28,085 nucleotides of DNA from a virus, in the IMG/VR virus record IMGVR_UViG_3300032246_001014, positions 1-28,085 of that record; one strand, 5' to 3'. This document shows positions 1-9,184 of the stretch, one piece after another. The first letter of the stretch is position 1. The number at the start of each line of letters is the position of its first letter. The notes under the pieces were generated by a model. That model saw only the letters and a program-made list of their open reading frames with translations, was not told the DNA's origin and did no database searches. The translations under genes were made by a program, and so were the position numbers.

Positions 1-49
1 CTATTGACAAAGTGTAAGTAAGTGGTTACAAACACGGCAAGGAGTGATT

Positions 50-508
50 ATGAGTGTTCCAACAGATAAGTTGATGGAGTTAATGAAAGGCAACCGTTCA
101 GCGGGTGCTGCTTCTCCTATGCCTGAAGAATTGCCCACAGGCGCAATGTCTGATGCTGAAACTCCTCCGATGGCATCTCCGATGTCCACTCCAGAACCAA
201 AGATGGGGAGCAAAGAAGCTGCTCTCATCAACGTCAGCATGGCAATGGACTTGCTGGAGCAATCTCTCCCCGCTCTAGGCTCAGAATCTGCTGAAGGACA
301 AAAAGCCTTGAATGCTATTCGCCAACTCAGCGGTCTGATAGGCCCAAGAAAAGGCAAGACCAACGAACTCCAGCAATCTGAAATTCTTCAGATGCTCCAA
401 ACCTTGCCACAGGCGGGTGGTGCTACCCCTGAAGGTAAAGCAATGGCTCAAGCACCTATCCCTGGTATGCCCCCTCAAGGCGGTATGCCTCCTCCTCCCC
501 CAATGTAA
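50..508 (+). CDS. Proline/methionine-rich head-module protein, unknown function
   Basis: No family recognised. The start is placed at the ATG at 50 because the AAGGAG ribosome site (39-44) overlaps the alternative GTG at 44. The 152-residue product has a low-complexity N-terminus rich in Pro, Met, Ser and Ala, a central helical part (about residues 55-120) and a C-terminus of repeated Pro-Pro-Met and Gly-Gly-Met. It sits directly ahead of the scaffold and capsid genes, so a head-assembly or portal-accessory role is inferred from position only. Bases 1-21 before it contain stop codons in more than one frame and probably include the 3' end of an upstream gene, but I cannot tell which frame. Confidence 0.75.
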   Translation: MSVPTDKLMELMKGNRSAGAASPMPEELPTGAMSDAETPPMASPMSTPEPKMGSKEAALINVSMAMDLLEQSLPALGSESAEGQKALNAIRQLSGLIGPRKGKTNELQQSEILQMLQTLPQAGGATPEGKAMAQAPIPGMPPQGGMPPPPPM

Positions 509-517
509 GGAAACATC

Positions 518-700
518 ATGGAATTATTCAAGCCCCGTGGCGCAGCCGCACCCCGCCGCCCTACTGACAACAATCAGCAAAATGGCGTTATCACCAACAC
601 CCCCCGCTTCGCTCCACTTGGTGGCTTGAGTGCCCCCAACAAGATTGGCAAGACGGGCATGGCTGTCCAAAAACCTGGTGATGGCAAAAAAGTAATCTAA
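518..700 (+). CDS. Small basic hypothetical protein in the head module
   Basis: A 60-residue protein, unrecognised. It begins 10 bases after the previous stop and is preceded by AAGGAA. It is rich in Arg, Lys, Pro, Gly and Asn, has no membrane segment or Cys, and looks mostly unstructured. It lies between the Pro/Met-rich protein and the probable scaffold, where many phages place small head-assembly accessory genes; that role is inference. Consistent spacing and a plausible ribosome site support it as a real gene. Confidence 0.65.
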   Translation: MELFKPRGAAAPRRPTDNNQQNGVITNTPRFAPLGGLSAPNKIGKTGMAVQKPGDGKKVI

Positions 701-721
701 TCGTATAAAGAGGGTAACAAT

Positions 722-1252
722 ATGTCATTAGAAAATCTGTCCTTAGAAGCCCGTGACGAGTTGGCACAACTTGCTCAAACTCTTGCGGAAAACCCCGACA
801 CTCGCAAAGACTTTTTGCGGATGACCAAGAAGGTTAAACCCGACTTGCCAATCCCTGAACTCGACATCGAAGACTACACACATCGTGCCGTCAGCAAGTC
901 TGAAGACCGTGTGCAAGCTTTGGAAGCCAAGTTGCGTGAACGTGATGCAGTTGAAGAATTGCAAAACCGCAGACAGTCTTTGATGAAAAAAGGTTTGATT
1001 GCTAACGAATCAGAAATCAATGACGTAGAAAAAATCATGTTGGAGCGTGGCATCACAAACCACGAAACAGCAGCCGAGTACCATCAGTGGATGAAGCAAG
1101 CCGCAGTGCCTACTTCAACTGGATACAACCCAAGTGCTGTCAAGCAATTTGACTTGAACAAGTATTGGAAGAATCCAGCCGCCGCTGCTCGTAACGAGGC
1201 AATGAATGCGCTCAATGACCTGCGTAAACCGCAGCGTCCTATTGGGTTGTAA
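722..1252 (+). CDS. Probable capsid scaffolding protein
   Basis: A 176-residue, highly charged and helical protein just upstream of the major capsid gene, the usual place of a scaffold in tailed phages. Residues about 55-110 (HRAVSKSEDRVQALEAKLRE and following) look like a coiled coil with abundant Glu, Lys, Arg and Gln. The C-terminus is Pro/Arg rich. An AGAGGGTAAC ribosome site precedes the ATG. Scaffolds diverge too fast to recognise by sequence, so the call rests on position, size and coiled-coil character. A different core or capsid-maturation protein is possible. I see no serine-protease motif that would suggest a fused prohead protease. Confidence 0.6.
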   Translation: MSLENLSLEARDELAQLAQTLAENPDTRKDFLRMTKKVKPDLPIPELDIEDYTHRAVSKSEDRVQALEAKLRERDAVEELQNRRQSLMKKGLIANESEINDVEKIMLERGITNHETAAEYHQWMKQAAVPTSTGYNPSAVKQFDLNKYWKNPAAAARNEAMNALNDLRKPQRPIGL

Positions 1253-1281
1253 GAGGGTATTGTTTTTTTCAAGGAGGCCTT

Positions 1282-2283
1282 ATGGCTATTGGCGGCGGCA
1301 TCCTACCAGCAACAGGGTCAGCACAGTTTAACGAACTGACCTACGTTACTCGTAGAGCCTTCATCCCCAAGCTGGTTGTCCAGCTTTACAACTCGACACC
1401 CCTCATGGCGGCTCTGATTGCCAACAGTCAGCAAGCCTCTGGCGGTGTGTCTTCCGTAACCGTTCCTGTCCAAGGCGCACAGTTTGTGAACGCTCAATGG
1501 TCTGACTATTCTGGCTCTTTTGCCCAGCCGTCAGTCCAGCAAGGTGCTTACAACGCTGAGTTCGACCTGAAACTGATGATTTCTCCCGTGCCGTTCCTCG
1601 GTATGGAAGGCGCAGTTCAGCAAGACGCTGCCATCATCCCTTTGATTGAAGCTCGTATGAACGATGCGACCAACGTCATGATGGATGCAATGGCTACCGC
1701 TTTGTACACCAACACCACCAACACTCAGCAGTTCATCGGTCTTCCCGCCGCTGTTGCCAACTCTGGCACATACGGCAACATCGACCGTTCTGCCTACACC
1801 TGGTGGAAGTCCTCACAGTACGCCGCTGGCTCTGTGAACCCAACCCGTCAAAACATCCTGCAATACATTTCTGGTACTGTGAAGAACGGTGCTGAGATGC
1901 CTTCATTTGGTGTTTGCGGCTTTGGTACTTGGACACTGTTGGCTCAAGACTTTGTTGGTCAAGAGCAGTACGTCATCACCCCTGGCGGTGGCTTTGACGG
2001 TGACGCAAATGGCCCTCAAGCCGCATTCCGTGCGCTGATGGTTGCTGGCGTTCCCATCTACCCAGACCCCTATTGCCCTGAAGGTACTGTGTACTTCCTG
2101 AACACCAACTACTTGTCTCTGTACATCCATGAGCAAGGTTCGTTTGTGTTTACAGGCTTTGAGTCCACACTCCCGAACTGGCAGATTGGTTATGTTGGCG
2201 CAGTTTTGATGATTGCCGAATTGGTGAACGTCAAGCCTAAGTCAATGACCAAGGTGACTGGTTACAACTACCTCTCACTGTAA
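1282..2283 (+). CDS. Major capsid protein (HK97-fold type)
   Basis: A 333-residue protein with a strong AAGGAGG site 4-10 bases before the ATG, fitting a highly expressed gene. The N-terminal half has the features of phage coat proteins: an extended N-terminal arm (LTYVTRRAFIPKLVVQLYNS), a helix of the spine type around residues 115-150 (EARMNDATNVMMDAMATALY), and a Gly/Asn-rich domain before a hydrophobic C-terminal strand region ending in a conserved-looking VNVKPKSMTKVTGY stretch. Length and position between scaffold and decoration/adaptor genes agree. Codon use is smooth with no frame breaks. It forms the icosahedral shell; no cleaved delta domain is evident, in line with a separate scaffold. 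Confidence 0.88.
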   Translation: MAIGGGILPATGSAQFNELTYVTRRAFIPKLVVQLYNSTPLMAALIANSQQASGGVSSVTVPVQGAQFVNAQWSDYSGSFAQPSVQQGAYNAEFDLKLMISPVPFLGMEGAVQQDAAIIPLIEARMNDATNVMMDAMATALYTNTTNTQQFIGLPAAVANSGTYGNIDRSAYTWWKSSQYAAGSVNPTRQNILQYISGTVKNGAEMPSFGVCGFGTWTLLAQDFVGQEQYVITPGGGFDGDANGPQAAFRALMVAGVPIYPDPYCPEGTVYFLNTNYLSLYIHEQGSFVFTGFESTLPNWQIGYVGAVLMIAELVNVKPKSMTKVTGYNYLSL

Positions 2284-2295
2284 GGAGAAAAAGAC

Positions 2296-2619
2296 ATGGC
2301 TTTAGCAATGAACAAAATCATTCTGGCGAATGCAACCACCAACACTGCTGGTGCTTACTTCTCCAACGTGTCTCTGACTGCCGCTAACGCAGGTACAGTG
2401 ATTCCCGCAGGTACATACCTGATTTTCCCTTCCGCTAACGTAGTGATTACTGCGAACAACGGTTCTGCTATTACAACTCTGCTTGCCAACGCAACTGGCG
2501 GCATGATTTTGTCTGATGGCGTGAACGTGTTTGCACAATCTACTATTGCTGGTGCTGGTGCTGCAACTGCTCTGACCATCAACGGTGGTATCTCAGCAAA
2601 CAGCACTTACACAAGCTAA
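2296..2619 (+). CDS. Small beta-rich head protein, possible decoration protein
   Basis: A 107-residue protein, 12 bases after the capsid gene, with an AAGGAG site. It is dominated by Ala, Thr, Asn, Ile and Val with almost no charged residues, the composition of an all-beta virion surface protein. The motif AGTVIPAGTYLIFPSANVVI suggests alternating strands. Placement right after the capsid gene is typical of capsid decoration or head-fibre proteins. I do not recognise the exact family, so the function is an inference from context and composition. It could instead be a head-closure partner. Confidence 0.65.
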   Translation: MALAMNKIILANATTNTAGAYFSNVSLTAANAGTVIPAGTYLIFPSANVVITANNGSAITTLLANATGGMILSDGVNVFAQSTIAGAGAATALTINGGISANSTYTS

Positions 2620-2628
2620 GGAGACGGT

Positions 2629-3039
2629 ATGAACTCGAATCATGTAGGTGCACTGTATCCTGACCAGTTTGGAAATATTGTTATTGGCACTCTTGCTGTT
2701 CCCGTGGGTTTGGGAAACACAGGCAATGCCGTTGCAACAATTCCAACTATCGGTACAAACTACATTGTTCGCCGTATTACCGTTAACAATGCCAACGGAA
2801 GTGTTGCGCTTGCCAACGTAACCATCATTGCAAGTAGTGATGGCAATTTGGCAAACGCAGTTTCCAACGCAGTAGTTTTGGGCAACATTACAGGTACAAC
2901 CAAGTATCAAGATTTGAACCTGACGGCAAACACCGCCACAACAATCTTTTCTGGTTCTCTGTTTTTGTGCGTCAATACTGGTGCTGCGGCAAACAACACA
3001 GTTGACATCTCGGTGTACGGTGACGTTGTATCACTATGA
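2629..3039 (+). CDS. Beta-rich virion protein, likely decoration protein
   Basis: A 136-residue protein following the previous one by 9 bases, with a GGAGACGGT leader. It is strongly beta-prone (Val, Thr, Ile, Asn, Ala) with regularly spaced Gly; the section VRRITVNNANGSVALANVTI resembles edge strands of a jelly-roll or Ig-like fold. Its stop overlaps the next ATG by four bases (ATGA), so translation is probably coupled. The composition resembles the 107-residue neighbour and the 116-residue protein at 16044, although I see no clear sequence identity. A structural virion role is inferred. Confidence 0.65.
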   Translation: MNSNHVGALYPDQFGNIVIGTLAVPVGLGNTGNAVATIPTIGTNYIVRRITVNNANGSVALANVTIIASSDGNLANAVSNAVVLGNITGTTKYQDLNLTANTATTIFSGSLFLCVNTGAAANNTVDISVYGDVVSL

Positions 3040-3377
3040 CGGAAGTTGTCTACGTAACCAACAACTCCGATAAAGACCTCAACTTTGAGTACAACTTTGT
3101 CGGAATTGAGTTTCCTGTTGGCAAGACGGTAGAGATACCTCTCAAGACAGCCCAACATGTTCTTGGTTACGGAGACGATGACAAGGAGAAGTATCTCGTC
3201 CAATTAGGCTTGATACGACTCCACAGCGAACTTGAAGACGCAACGGAGAAGTTCAAGCGGATAGTCATATCCGAAACTCCTCCAGGAAAGAACAGCTCGT
3301 TACCCTCGGCTGTTGGCGTAGTACCCTTGCGGATTGAAAAGTCCGTGGGGGGAAAGTCCAATCAGAGGGTTGCTTAA
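3036..3377 (+). CDS. Hypothetical head-module protein
   Basis: A 113-residue protein that starts inside the stop of the previous gene (ATGA overlap). It opens with a beta-type segment (TEVVYVTNNSDKDLNFEYNF) and continues into a charged middle (GDDDKEKYLVQLGLIRLHSE), suggesting a small alpha/beta fold with a flexible C-terminus from about residue 85. I cannot assign a family. Position between decoration proteins and the head-tail adaptor points to a head-surface or head-completion protein; this is inference from order. Confidence 0.6.
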   Translation: MTEVVYVTNNSDKDLNFEYNFVGIEFPVGKTVEIPLKTAQHVLGYGDDDKEKYLVQLGLIRLHSELEDATEKFKRIVISETPPGKNSSLPSAVGVVPLRIEKSVGGKSNQRVA

Positions 3378-3389
3378 CATGAAGGTCAC

Positions 3390-4229
3390 ATGGCAACTCT
3401 CTCTTCCTACATCACGGAAGTACAGCGTTTATTGCATGATGCAAACTCTGTCTTCTGGTCTACTGCGGAGCTAACGGACTACATCAACGATGCCCGTGAG
3501 CGAGTAGCGAGAGATACTGGGTGCTTACGTACCCTGCAAATAACTGCCACCCCGATTTCTAACACAGGAGTTGCAGCCGACCTCTGGACTGCCAACACTG
3601 TTGTCACCGCTGGTGACTTTGTGTTTTCTAACATCTTCATTTACCAAGTCACCCAGAGTGGCACGACAGGCTCAACTGCGCCTCCCTACCCCGCCGCTGG
3701 TGCAACTTTCCCGCCGTCCACCGCATTCACAGATGGAACGGCACAACTGACTTACTCTGGCCCTGCGGAAATCATTCCGTTTGCCACCTTGTCCAACGGC
3801 ACAACCTTGGACATCCTGAACGTCAACATTTATTGGGGCAACAGTCGTATACCCTTGCGCTATCTGCCCTGGTCAAACTTCAACGCACAACTGCGTTACT
3901 GGCAAAACTACGTAGGCAGACCCGTGTGTTTCTCTGTCTACGGACAGCAACAGATTTACATAGGCCCAGTTCCTGACCAGGCTTATGTTGTCGAGATTGA
4001 CAGCACCATCTTGCCGACACCTTTGTCTTTGGCAACATCCAACGCTGTTGACCCCATCCAAGACCCTTACACCACCCCTGTGGCTTTCTATGCGGCCTAC
4101 AAAGCCAAGTATAAGGAACAGAGCTATGGTGAGGCTGAACTCTACAAACAAGAATACATCAAGCATGTACAGGCAGTGTTGAACTCTGTCTATACAAGGC
4201 GCATCCCTGACCCCTACACCACGTTCTAA
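3390..4229 (+). CDS. Head-to-tail adaptor protein
   Basis: A 279-residue protein. Its N-terminus, a helical segment containing [20 protein letters not shown] then [20 protein letters not shown], matches the pattern I associate with phage adaptor proteins that dock under the portal in short-tailed phages. The middle (about residues 55-130) is a Thr/Pro/Gly-rich beta insertion containing the phrase [20 protein letters not shown]. The C-terminal part returns to helices with many Tyr and Lys residues. The gene lies between the head genes and the large neck/nozzle-like protein, as expected for an adaptor. Start choice: AAGGTCAC precedes the ATG. Confidence in the adaptor call is good but rests on recalled family patterns. 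Confidence 0.72.
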   Translation: MATLSSYITEVQRLLHDANSVFWSTAELTDYINDARERVARDTGCLRTLQITATPISNTGVAADLWTANTVVTAGDFVFSNIFIYQVTQSGTTGSTAPPYPAAGATFPPSTAFTDGTAQLTYSGPAEIIPFATLSNGTTLDILNVNIYWGNSRIPLRYLPWSNFNAQLRYWQNYVGRPVCFSVYGQQQIYIGPVPDQAYVVEIDSTILPTPLSLATSNAVDPIQDPYTTPVAFYAAYKAKYKEQSYGEAELYKQEYIKHVQAVLNSVYTRRIPDPYTTF

Positions 4230-4231
4230 TC

Positions 4232-6229
4232 ATGGCAGCAGCAGAACAAAAAAAGTCTTATGCTGTCATTAAGAACTTCAAGGGTCTAAACACCAAGGCC
4301 AACAGGACAGCTATTGATGAGGAAGAGTTCTCATGGATTGAGAACGCCATGCCTATTGGTTTTGGCAACATCAAAATTGTTCAGGCTCAGTCCACAGTCA
4401 AAGATTCTGGCAATGCCGCTGTCTCGTTTGGCAACGTGGTTACCACTTTGGAAAGCTGTAATCTGGGGTTGTCAGACTACATTCTGGCGTTTGAGGCAAA
4501 CGGACGGGGTGAATATTTCAAAGTTGATTCCGCTACAAAAGGCAATGTGGCAATTACTGGCACGTTTTCTTCTGCCAATGTTTCTACTGCCCAGTGGAAA
4601 AATGAATTTGTATTTATAGGTGACCCTGACAAGGGCTTGTACACATGGAACGGCACTGATTTGCTGGCTGTGGGAGGTGTAGGCTCTGTCGGCATCACAA
4701 ATGCGGGTTCTGGCTACACATCTGCCCCGTCAGTGACCATCTCAGCCCCCAACCAGACCAACGGTGTTCAGGCAACGGCTACAGCCACCATTACAGCCAA
4801 CGCTGTTTCCTCTATTTCTATCACCAACGGAGGTAGCGGGTACACCGCCGCCCCGACTGTGACCATTACAGGCGGTGGCGGTAGCGGTGCAACTGCAATT
4901 GCCCAGGTTTTGACTTTTACCAAGGGTGCGATGGTCATTTCTGTGACCAAAGGCGGTTCTGGATACAACCCTGCCTCTCCTCCTGCGGTCACCATCACGA
5001 GTGGAGGCGGTGCAAATGCTGCTGGTACGGCAATCGTGTCAGGAAACGCCATCACAGCGGTCATCATGACCAACGTGGGCAACAACTACACATCTGCTCC
5101 CACCGTCAGCATTGCCGCCCCTCCTACGCCCACAGGCAACACCACAGCAACAGCTATAGGTGTACCCAATCTTGACTCTATTGTCAGCGTAGCGACCTTC
5201 TCTGGGCGTGTCTGGGTGGCTACAGGCCGCACGGTGACATATTCCTCGTCTGTCAGTCCGTTTGACTTTGTGTCCGTGTCTGCGGGTGCTATCACTCTGT
5301 CTGACTCAACCTTGCACGGCAACATCCAGTACTTGATGTCTGCCAACAACTTTTTGTACATCTTTGGTGATGACAGCATCAACGTGTTTTCAGATGTGCG
5401 TGTGACCACCACAGGCTCAACCCTGTTTACCAACACCAACGTGTCTGCCTCTGTTGGTAGCAAGCTGAAATATGCGGTCTTCCCATACTTCCGTTCAGTG
5501 TTGTTTATGAACAACTATGGTGTGTATGCCCTTGTAGGTTCAACCACCAGCAAACTGTCTGACCAACTGGACGGAATTTTTCCCTATATTGATTTCACTT
5601 TGCCTATCACTGGCGGTCAGGTGTTGCTCAACAACATTCTGTGTGCGGCATTTAATTTTTACCTCAACAGCAGTTTTCCAATCACAGATGGCTCACGCTA
5701 TGTCCAAGCTGTTTTCTTTGAAAAGAAGTGGTTTATCACCAGCCAAGGCATACAAACCTACATTACATCTGTTCCTGTTGGCGGTTTAATCAGCATGTAC
5801 GGGGTCACAGGTGCGGCTTTGTACAAGCTGTACGCTTCTGCTACAGCCAACATCTCCAGCGAGATACAGACATCTCTTTCTCCCATGAAAGACCCTATTC
5901 GTACCAAGCAAGCCTTAAAATTTGGCGTAGAAGCAACGCTTACCACCCCTGCAACATTCAACGTGACAGTGGACAGCGAGTATGGAAGCAGTCCTGTTTA
6001 CTCATTAACCAATACTGGCATTGATTGGACGAATGTCTATGGTGATGTTGTTACTTGGACAAATAACACAGGTACGGTTATCCCGTGGGTTACATCCAAG
6101 GGATACAACTTGTACAAGTCAGATGCACAGCAGTACGGTAAGTATTTGGGATTGACCATCACTTCCAACAATGCCGCATTTATTGTGAACACAATTGAGT
6201 TTGAACACGAATTGAGAGTGAGGTTCTAA
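4232..6229 (+). CDS. Large neck/tail-nozzle-like structural protein with SGY repeats
   Basis: A 665-residue protein starting two bases after the adaptor stop. The N-terminus ([20 protein letters not shown]) resembles phage proteins that begin with a statement of parameters and source position, common in neck/nozzle components following the adaptor in podoviruses. Residues about 150-310 contain four ~40-residue repeats built around [12 protein letters not shown]-like motifs with Thr/Ala-rich linkers; this looks like an inserted beta domain set that could project from the tail. The remainder is beta-rich ([40 protein letters not shown]) as in beta-propeller tail nozzles. Its TAA abuts the next ATG with no gap. 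The function is inferred from gene order and fold character. Confidence 0.68.
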   Translation: MAAAEQKKSYAVIKNFKGLNTKANRTAIDEEEFSWIENAMPIGFGNIKIVQAQSTVKDSGNAAVSFGNVVTTLESCNLGLSDYILAFEANGRGEYFKVDSATKGNVAITGTFSSANVSTAQWKNEFVFIGDPDKGLYTWNGTDLLAVGGVGSVGITNAGSGYTSAPSVTISAPNQTNGVQATATATITANAVSSISITNGGSGYTAAPTVTITGGGGSGATAIAQVLTFTKGAMVISVTKGGSGYNPASPPAVTITSGGGANAAGTAIVSGNAITAVIMTNVGNNYTSAPTVSIAAPPTPTGNTTATAIGVPNLDSIVSVATFSGRVWVATGRTVTYSSSVSPFDFVSVSAGAITLSDSTLHGNIQYLMSANNFLYIFGDDSINVFSDVRVTTTGSTLFTNTNVSASVGSKLKYAVFPYFRSVLFMNNYGVYALVGSTTSKLSDQLDGIFPYIDFTLPITGGQVLLNNILCAAFNFYLNSSFPITDGSRYVQAVFFEKKWFITSQGIQTYITSVPVGGLISMYGVTGAALYKLYASATANISSEIQTSLSPMKDPIRTKQALKFGVEATLTTPATFNVTVDSEYGSSPVYSLTNTGIDWTNVYGDVVTWTNNTGTVIPWVTSKGYNLYKSDAQQYGKYLGLTITSNNAAFIVNTIEFEHELRVRF

Positions 6230-7858
6230 ATGGCAGTCCCGTATACCTTTTCAACAGCCACAGGTTCTTTGCCCCTGTCGCAACTTGACAGCAACTTTTC
6301 TACCGCCATCACTATCGGTAACACGGCTGTTGTGCTTGGTGATTCCATCAGCACAATCAATAACCTAGTTCTTGCTAACGTAGCTATCACAAGCGTAGCA
6401 ACACAGTTTCCTAACGGGTACTTGGCAAACAGCAATGTGATTGTTGGTACAACTACTCTCACGCTTGGTAGCACAGTTACTACTGTTGACGGATTGACAT
6501 TAAGCAATGTCACTATCAGCAGTGGTAATGTAACTATTACAAACGTGTCAGTAACTACTGCAAATGCGACTACTGCTAACGTAGGTACGTTAATAGTTAG
6601 AGCAAATGCAACTGTTGGTGGCAATGTCACTATCACAGGTAATGTCAGTGCGGCTAATGGTACTTTTACAAGTGCAAACGTAAGCGGAACAGCAAACGTA
6701 TCCACACTTGCTGTCATCAGTAACGTCACTATCGGTGGTAATGCTACTGTTACTGGCAACGTCAGCATGAACGTGGCTACCATCACTACAGCCAATGTCA
6801 CTACAGCAAATACAAGCTCACTTGTTGTTACTGGTAACCAGACGTTTGTAGGTACAGGAAACCGAATTCTTGGTGACTTTACTAATGCGACTACTGCAAG
6901 TCGTGTTGCGTTTCAGACAAGCACGACAAATGGTAATACATCATTGCTGGTATTGCCAAATGGTACAGCTACCATTGCTGGTGCTGATTTATTTAATAAC
7001 TCAGACCCTACAAATGCTGCTTATTTTTCAATGCAATCAAGAAGTACAGAATCTAGATTGCAAACCACAATTACAGGTACAGGCACATATGTGCCAATGA
7101 CCTTCTACACAGGAGGTAGTGAGAGGATGCGGGTAGATACCAGCGGTAACGTGGGTATAGGTACTACCTCTCCTACAGCAGTTCTTATGTTAAAAGCAGG
7201 AACAGCTACAGCAAGCACTGCGCCTTTAAAACTTACTTCTGGTACAAATTTAACCACTCCTGAAGCGGGAGCAGTTGAATATGATGGAACTGTTTTTTAT
7301 GGCACAACTGATACAAACTTCAAGCGTGGAACACTGCCCATAACTAATTACACATCTGGTACAGGTACTGCTCTAGGCACAAACACAGAAGCAACAAACG
7401 CTGTCTTGTTACCCTCTGCAAACGACACAATCACGTTGTCTGTGGGCACTTATTTCCTTGACGTTTCGTACATTGTTACCAGAGGTGCAACATCTGTAAC
7501 AAGTGCAACAGCAAGAATAAACATCAGAGGTTCAGGTGCGGCAGTAGGCAACTTTAGCGGTATGTCTCTGAGCGCACCCACTGCTGGTGGTGCAACTGCA
7601 AACTTCTCTTTTGATGCCGTAAACATCACGACTGACAATGTGTTGACTGCCGCAAGCACTACTGCCGCTGGTGTATACACAATCAGTTTGCGTGGAATCT
7701 TAAAGATAACCACAAGTGGAACAATCATTCCTCAATACAGTTTGAGTGCAAACATCAATGCTGCTGGCACAGTGGCAAAAGTCTTGTATTTCCGTCTGCA
7801 ACAATTGGATACACAGAGTGCGGCTGCTGCTGGCCCTGCTGGTACTGGTTGGGCTTAA
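6230..7858 (+). CDS. Tail fibre / beta-shaft receptor-binding protein candidate
   Basis: A 542-residue protein whose ATG directly abuts the previous stop. Residues 30-220 are a long low-complexity shaft of short strands made almost wholly of Asn, Val, Thr, Ile, Gly, Ala and Ser (recurrent GNVTI and TANV motifs), typical of trimeric fibre shafts. About residues 290-320 contain the MRVDTSGNVGIGTTSPTAVL phrase common in phage fibres. The C-terminal about 170 residues (PSANDTITLSVGTYFLDVSY onward) look like a globular beta-sandwich, C1q/TNF-like by pattern, possibly the receptor-binding head. No chaperone gene is recognised downstream. The first residues likely anchor the fibre to the nozzle. Confidence 0.75.
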   Translation: MAVPYTFSTATGSLPLSQLDSNFSTAITIGNTAVVLGDSISTINNLVLANVAITSVATQFPNGYLANSNVIVGTTTLTLGSTVTTVDGLTLSNVTISSGNVTITNVSVTTANATTANVGTLIVRANATVGGNVTITGNVSAANGTFTSANVSGTANVSTLAVISNVTIGGNATVTGNVSMNVATITTANVTTANTSSLVVTGNQTFVGTGNRILGDFTNATTASRVAFQTSTTNGNTSLLVLPNGTATIAGADLFNNSDPTNAAYFSMQSRSTESRLQTTITGTGTYVPMTFYTGGSERMRVDTSGNVGIGTTSPTAVLMLKAGTATASTAPLKLTSGTNLTTPEAGAVEYDGTVFYGTTDTNFKRGTLPITNYTSGTGTALGTNTEATNAVLLPSANDTITLSVGTYFLDVSYIVTRGATSVTSATARINIRGSGAAVGNFSGMSLSAPTAGGATANFSFDAVNITTDNVLTAASTTAAGVYTISLRGILKITTSGTIIPQYSLSANINAAGTVAKVLYFRLQQLDTQSAAAAGPAGTGWA

Positions 7859-7876
7859 TTTTTAAAGGAGTAAATC

Positions 7877-8173
7877 ATGTCAGCAACAATCACTTGGGTT
7901 ATTCAACAACTTGACCGCCAGACATCTGATGGTTTTGTAACAACAGCGCACTGGAGAGCAAATGCAGTAGACGGTGACTACTCTGCATCTGCTTACGGTA
8001 CTTGCGGCTGGTCTGAAGGTGCACCAGTTATCCCTTATGACCAACTGACACAAGACACTGTGCTTGGTTGGGTATGGGCAGATGGCGTGGACAAAGACGC
8101 AACAGAAGCCACCTTGAATGCTCAGATTGAATTGCAAAAGAATCCAGTAACAGCAACAGGACTGCCTTGGTAA
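7877..8173 (+). CDS. Small phage protein of the DUF7936 type
   Basis: A 98-residue protein with an excellent AAAGGAG site. The pattern ITWVIQQLDRQTSDGFVTTA, followed by DGDYSASAYGTCGW and VLGWVWADG, matches a small protein family frequent in environmental phages that I recall as DUF7936; the role is unknown. It is Trp-rich and compact. It follows the fibre gene and shares its stop A with the next gene's ATG (TAATG), so it may be virion-associated or tail-assembly related, but nothing in the sequence proves that. Confidence 0.7.
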   Translation: MSATITWVIQQLDRQTSDGFVTTAHWRANAVDGDYSASAYGTCGWSEGAPVIPYDQLTQDTVLGWVWADGVDKDATEATLNAQIELQKNPVTATGLPW

Positions 8174-8394
8174 TGGATAACCAGCAGATATTCAACGCCG
8201 TAGTCAGCATTGCTGGCTTCCTTGCTGTCTTTGTGTTCACAAACTTCACAAAGCAGATTCAGAAACTTGAGGACAAAATAAATGAACTTCCTAAAGAGTA
8301 TGTGGCAAAAGATGATTACCGTTCTGACATCTCTGAAGTCAAAAATATCCTCAAGCAAATCTTTGACAAGTTAGACAACAAGGCTGACAAATGA
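8173..8394 (+). CDS. Single-TM coiled-coil small protein
   Basis: The start is chosen at the ATG overlapping the previous stop (TAATG) rather than the TTG at 8167. The 73-residue product has an N-terminal hydrophobic helix (FNAVVSIAGFLAVFVFTNF, about residues 7-25) followed by a charged coiled-coil segment (KQIQKLEDKINELP and SEVKNILKQIFDKLDNK). This layout resembles haemolysin XhlA-like or holin-accessory phage proteins, but no exact family is recognised. Position after the fibre region leaves both membrane-lysis accessory and virion-membrane roles open. Confidence 0.68.
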   Translation: MDNQQIFNAVVSIAGFLAVFVFTNFTKQIQKLEDKINELPKEYVAKDDYRSDISEVKNILKQIFDKLDNKADK

Positions 8395-8418
8395 GAAAGG
8401 CAGGGTAACTCTATCAAT

Positions 8419-8751
8419 ATGGAAGCACTCTCCTACGTGAAGTTCGGTGACAAAGACGGACTTGGAGAATTCCTGTTTGAAAATGGTGTTCAGCACCAGT
8501 TGTTCTATGAAATCTTGGGTGACCAAGGTATTGCAGTGCAGAAGTACCCGCTGACAGATGCCGACACAGATAACCTTGATGATTGGTTGTATGTTCATAA
8601 CCAAGAGCATCAGCGTTTGGCAAGCGTTTTAGGGTTGGATAATCCGTTCCAGTTGCTCGACAGTGATTGGAATGTAGAGAATGACTTTTACGATTGGATT
8701 GGTGTTCACCAGACAATTCATCAACAAATAGCTTCGGCTTTGGGAGTTTGA
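8419..8751 (+). CDS. Hypothetical protein with three internal 22-residue repeats
   Basis: A 110-residue acidic protein. Three stretches, residues 14-35, 52-73 and about 89-110, align over 22 positions without gaps: each has Glu/Asp then Phe/Trp at positions 4-5, His-Gln at 13-14 and Leu-Gly at 20-21. The motif of the second copy is DDWLYVHNQEHQRLASVLG. This suggests a small three-repeat helical bundle, perhaps with His-mediated packing or metal contact. The family function is unknown to me. The ribosome site is weak (a GGCAGGG about 17 bases upstream). The gene is one base from the next. Confidence 0.68.
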   Translation: MEALSYVKFGDKDGLGEFLFENGVQHQLFYEILGDQGIAVQKYPLTDADTDNLDDWLYVHNQEHQRLASVLGLDNPFQLLDSDWNVENDFYDWIGVHQTIHQQIASALGV

Positions 8752-8752
8752 T

Positions 8753-9184
8753 ATGGCAGATGTGATGCAAGCATTGAAAAAGCAAAAGGGTACAGAAGAC
8801 ATACCCATGCTTGACATTATCAAAAACGATGTTGACAAAATTGGCAGTGATTTTGATACCGTTTATCAAAACCTCAAACAAGGTATTGATTCAGGCAAAA
8901 CAAGAATTATGCGGTCTGGCAACACGCTGTTGATATACAACATCATGCAGCCTGGTGTTGCTGAGTTGCATATTTCTACTATGGACTCTCCTGACAAGTT
9001 GGTAAATGCTGTTCAAGACTTATATCAAGCCATGAAAGTTGCGGGATTTAAAACAGGCATTGCCATCACTGATAACTCTCAAATTGCACGTGTGTTGAAT
9101 GCCGCAAAGATTCCTGTAAAGGTTAAACAAGTACCTGGCACAAAAGGTCAGGCTCAATATCAATTAACCATAGAGGTGAAATAA
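8753..9184 (+). CDS. Hypothetical protein, possible GNAT-like internal virion protein
   Basis: A 143-residue alpha/beta protein. The segment ending VAELHISTMDSPDKLVNAVQ followed by MKVAGFKTGIAITDNSQIAR and ARVLNAAKIPVKVKQV has the alternating strand-helix rhythm of GNAT-like small virion proteins such as T7 gp13, which lies ahead of the internal core genes. Here too it precedes a run of large virion-internal candidates. I see no convincing acetyl-CoA loop, so an enzymatic role is not supported. Its stop overlaps the next ATG (TAATG). Confidence 0.6.
   Translation: MADVMQALKKQKGTEDIPMLDIIKNDVDKIGSDFDTVYQNLKQGIDSGKTRIMRSGNTLLIYNIMQPGVAELHISTMDSPDKLVNAVQDLYQAMKVAGFKTGIAITDNSQIARVLNAAKIPVKVKQVPGTKGQAQYQLTIEVK

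Noticed and set aside
5086-5514. 142-residue minus-strand open frame in the neck/nozzle-like gene
   Set aside because: Antisense to a strong gene with consistent protein character; no start signal.
6226-6801. 191-residue minus-strand open frame under the fibre gene
   Set aside because: It is hydrophobic low-complexity (Val/Thr/Leu) produced by the repetitive NVT-type codons of the fibre shaft; no ribosome site, opposite to a clear gene.
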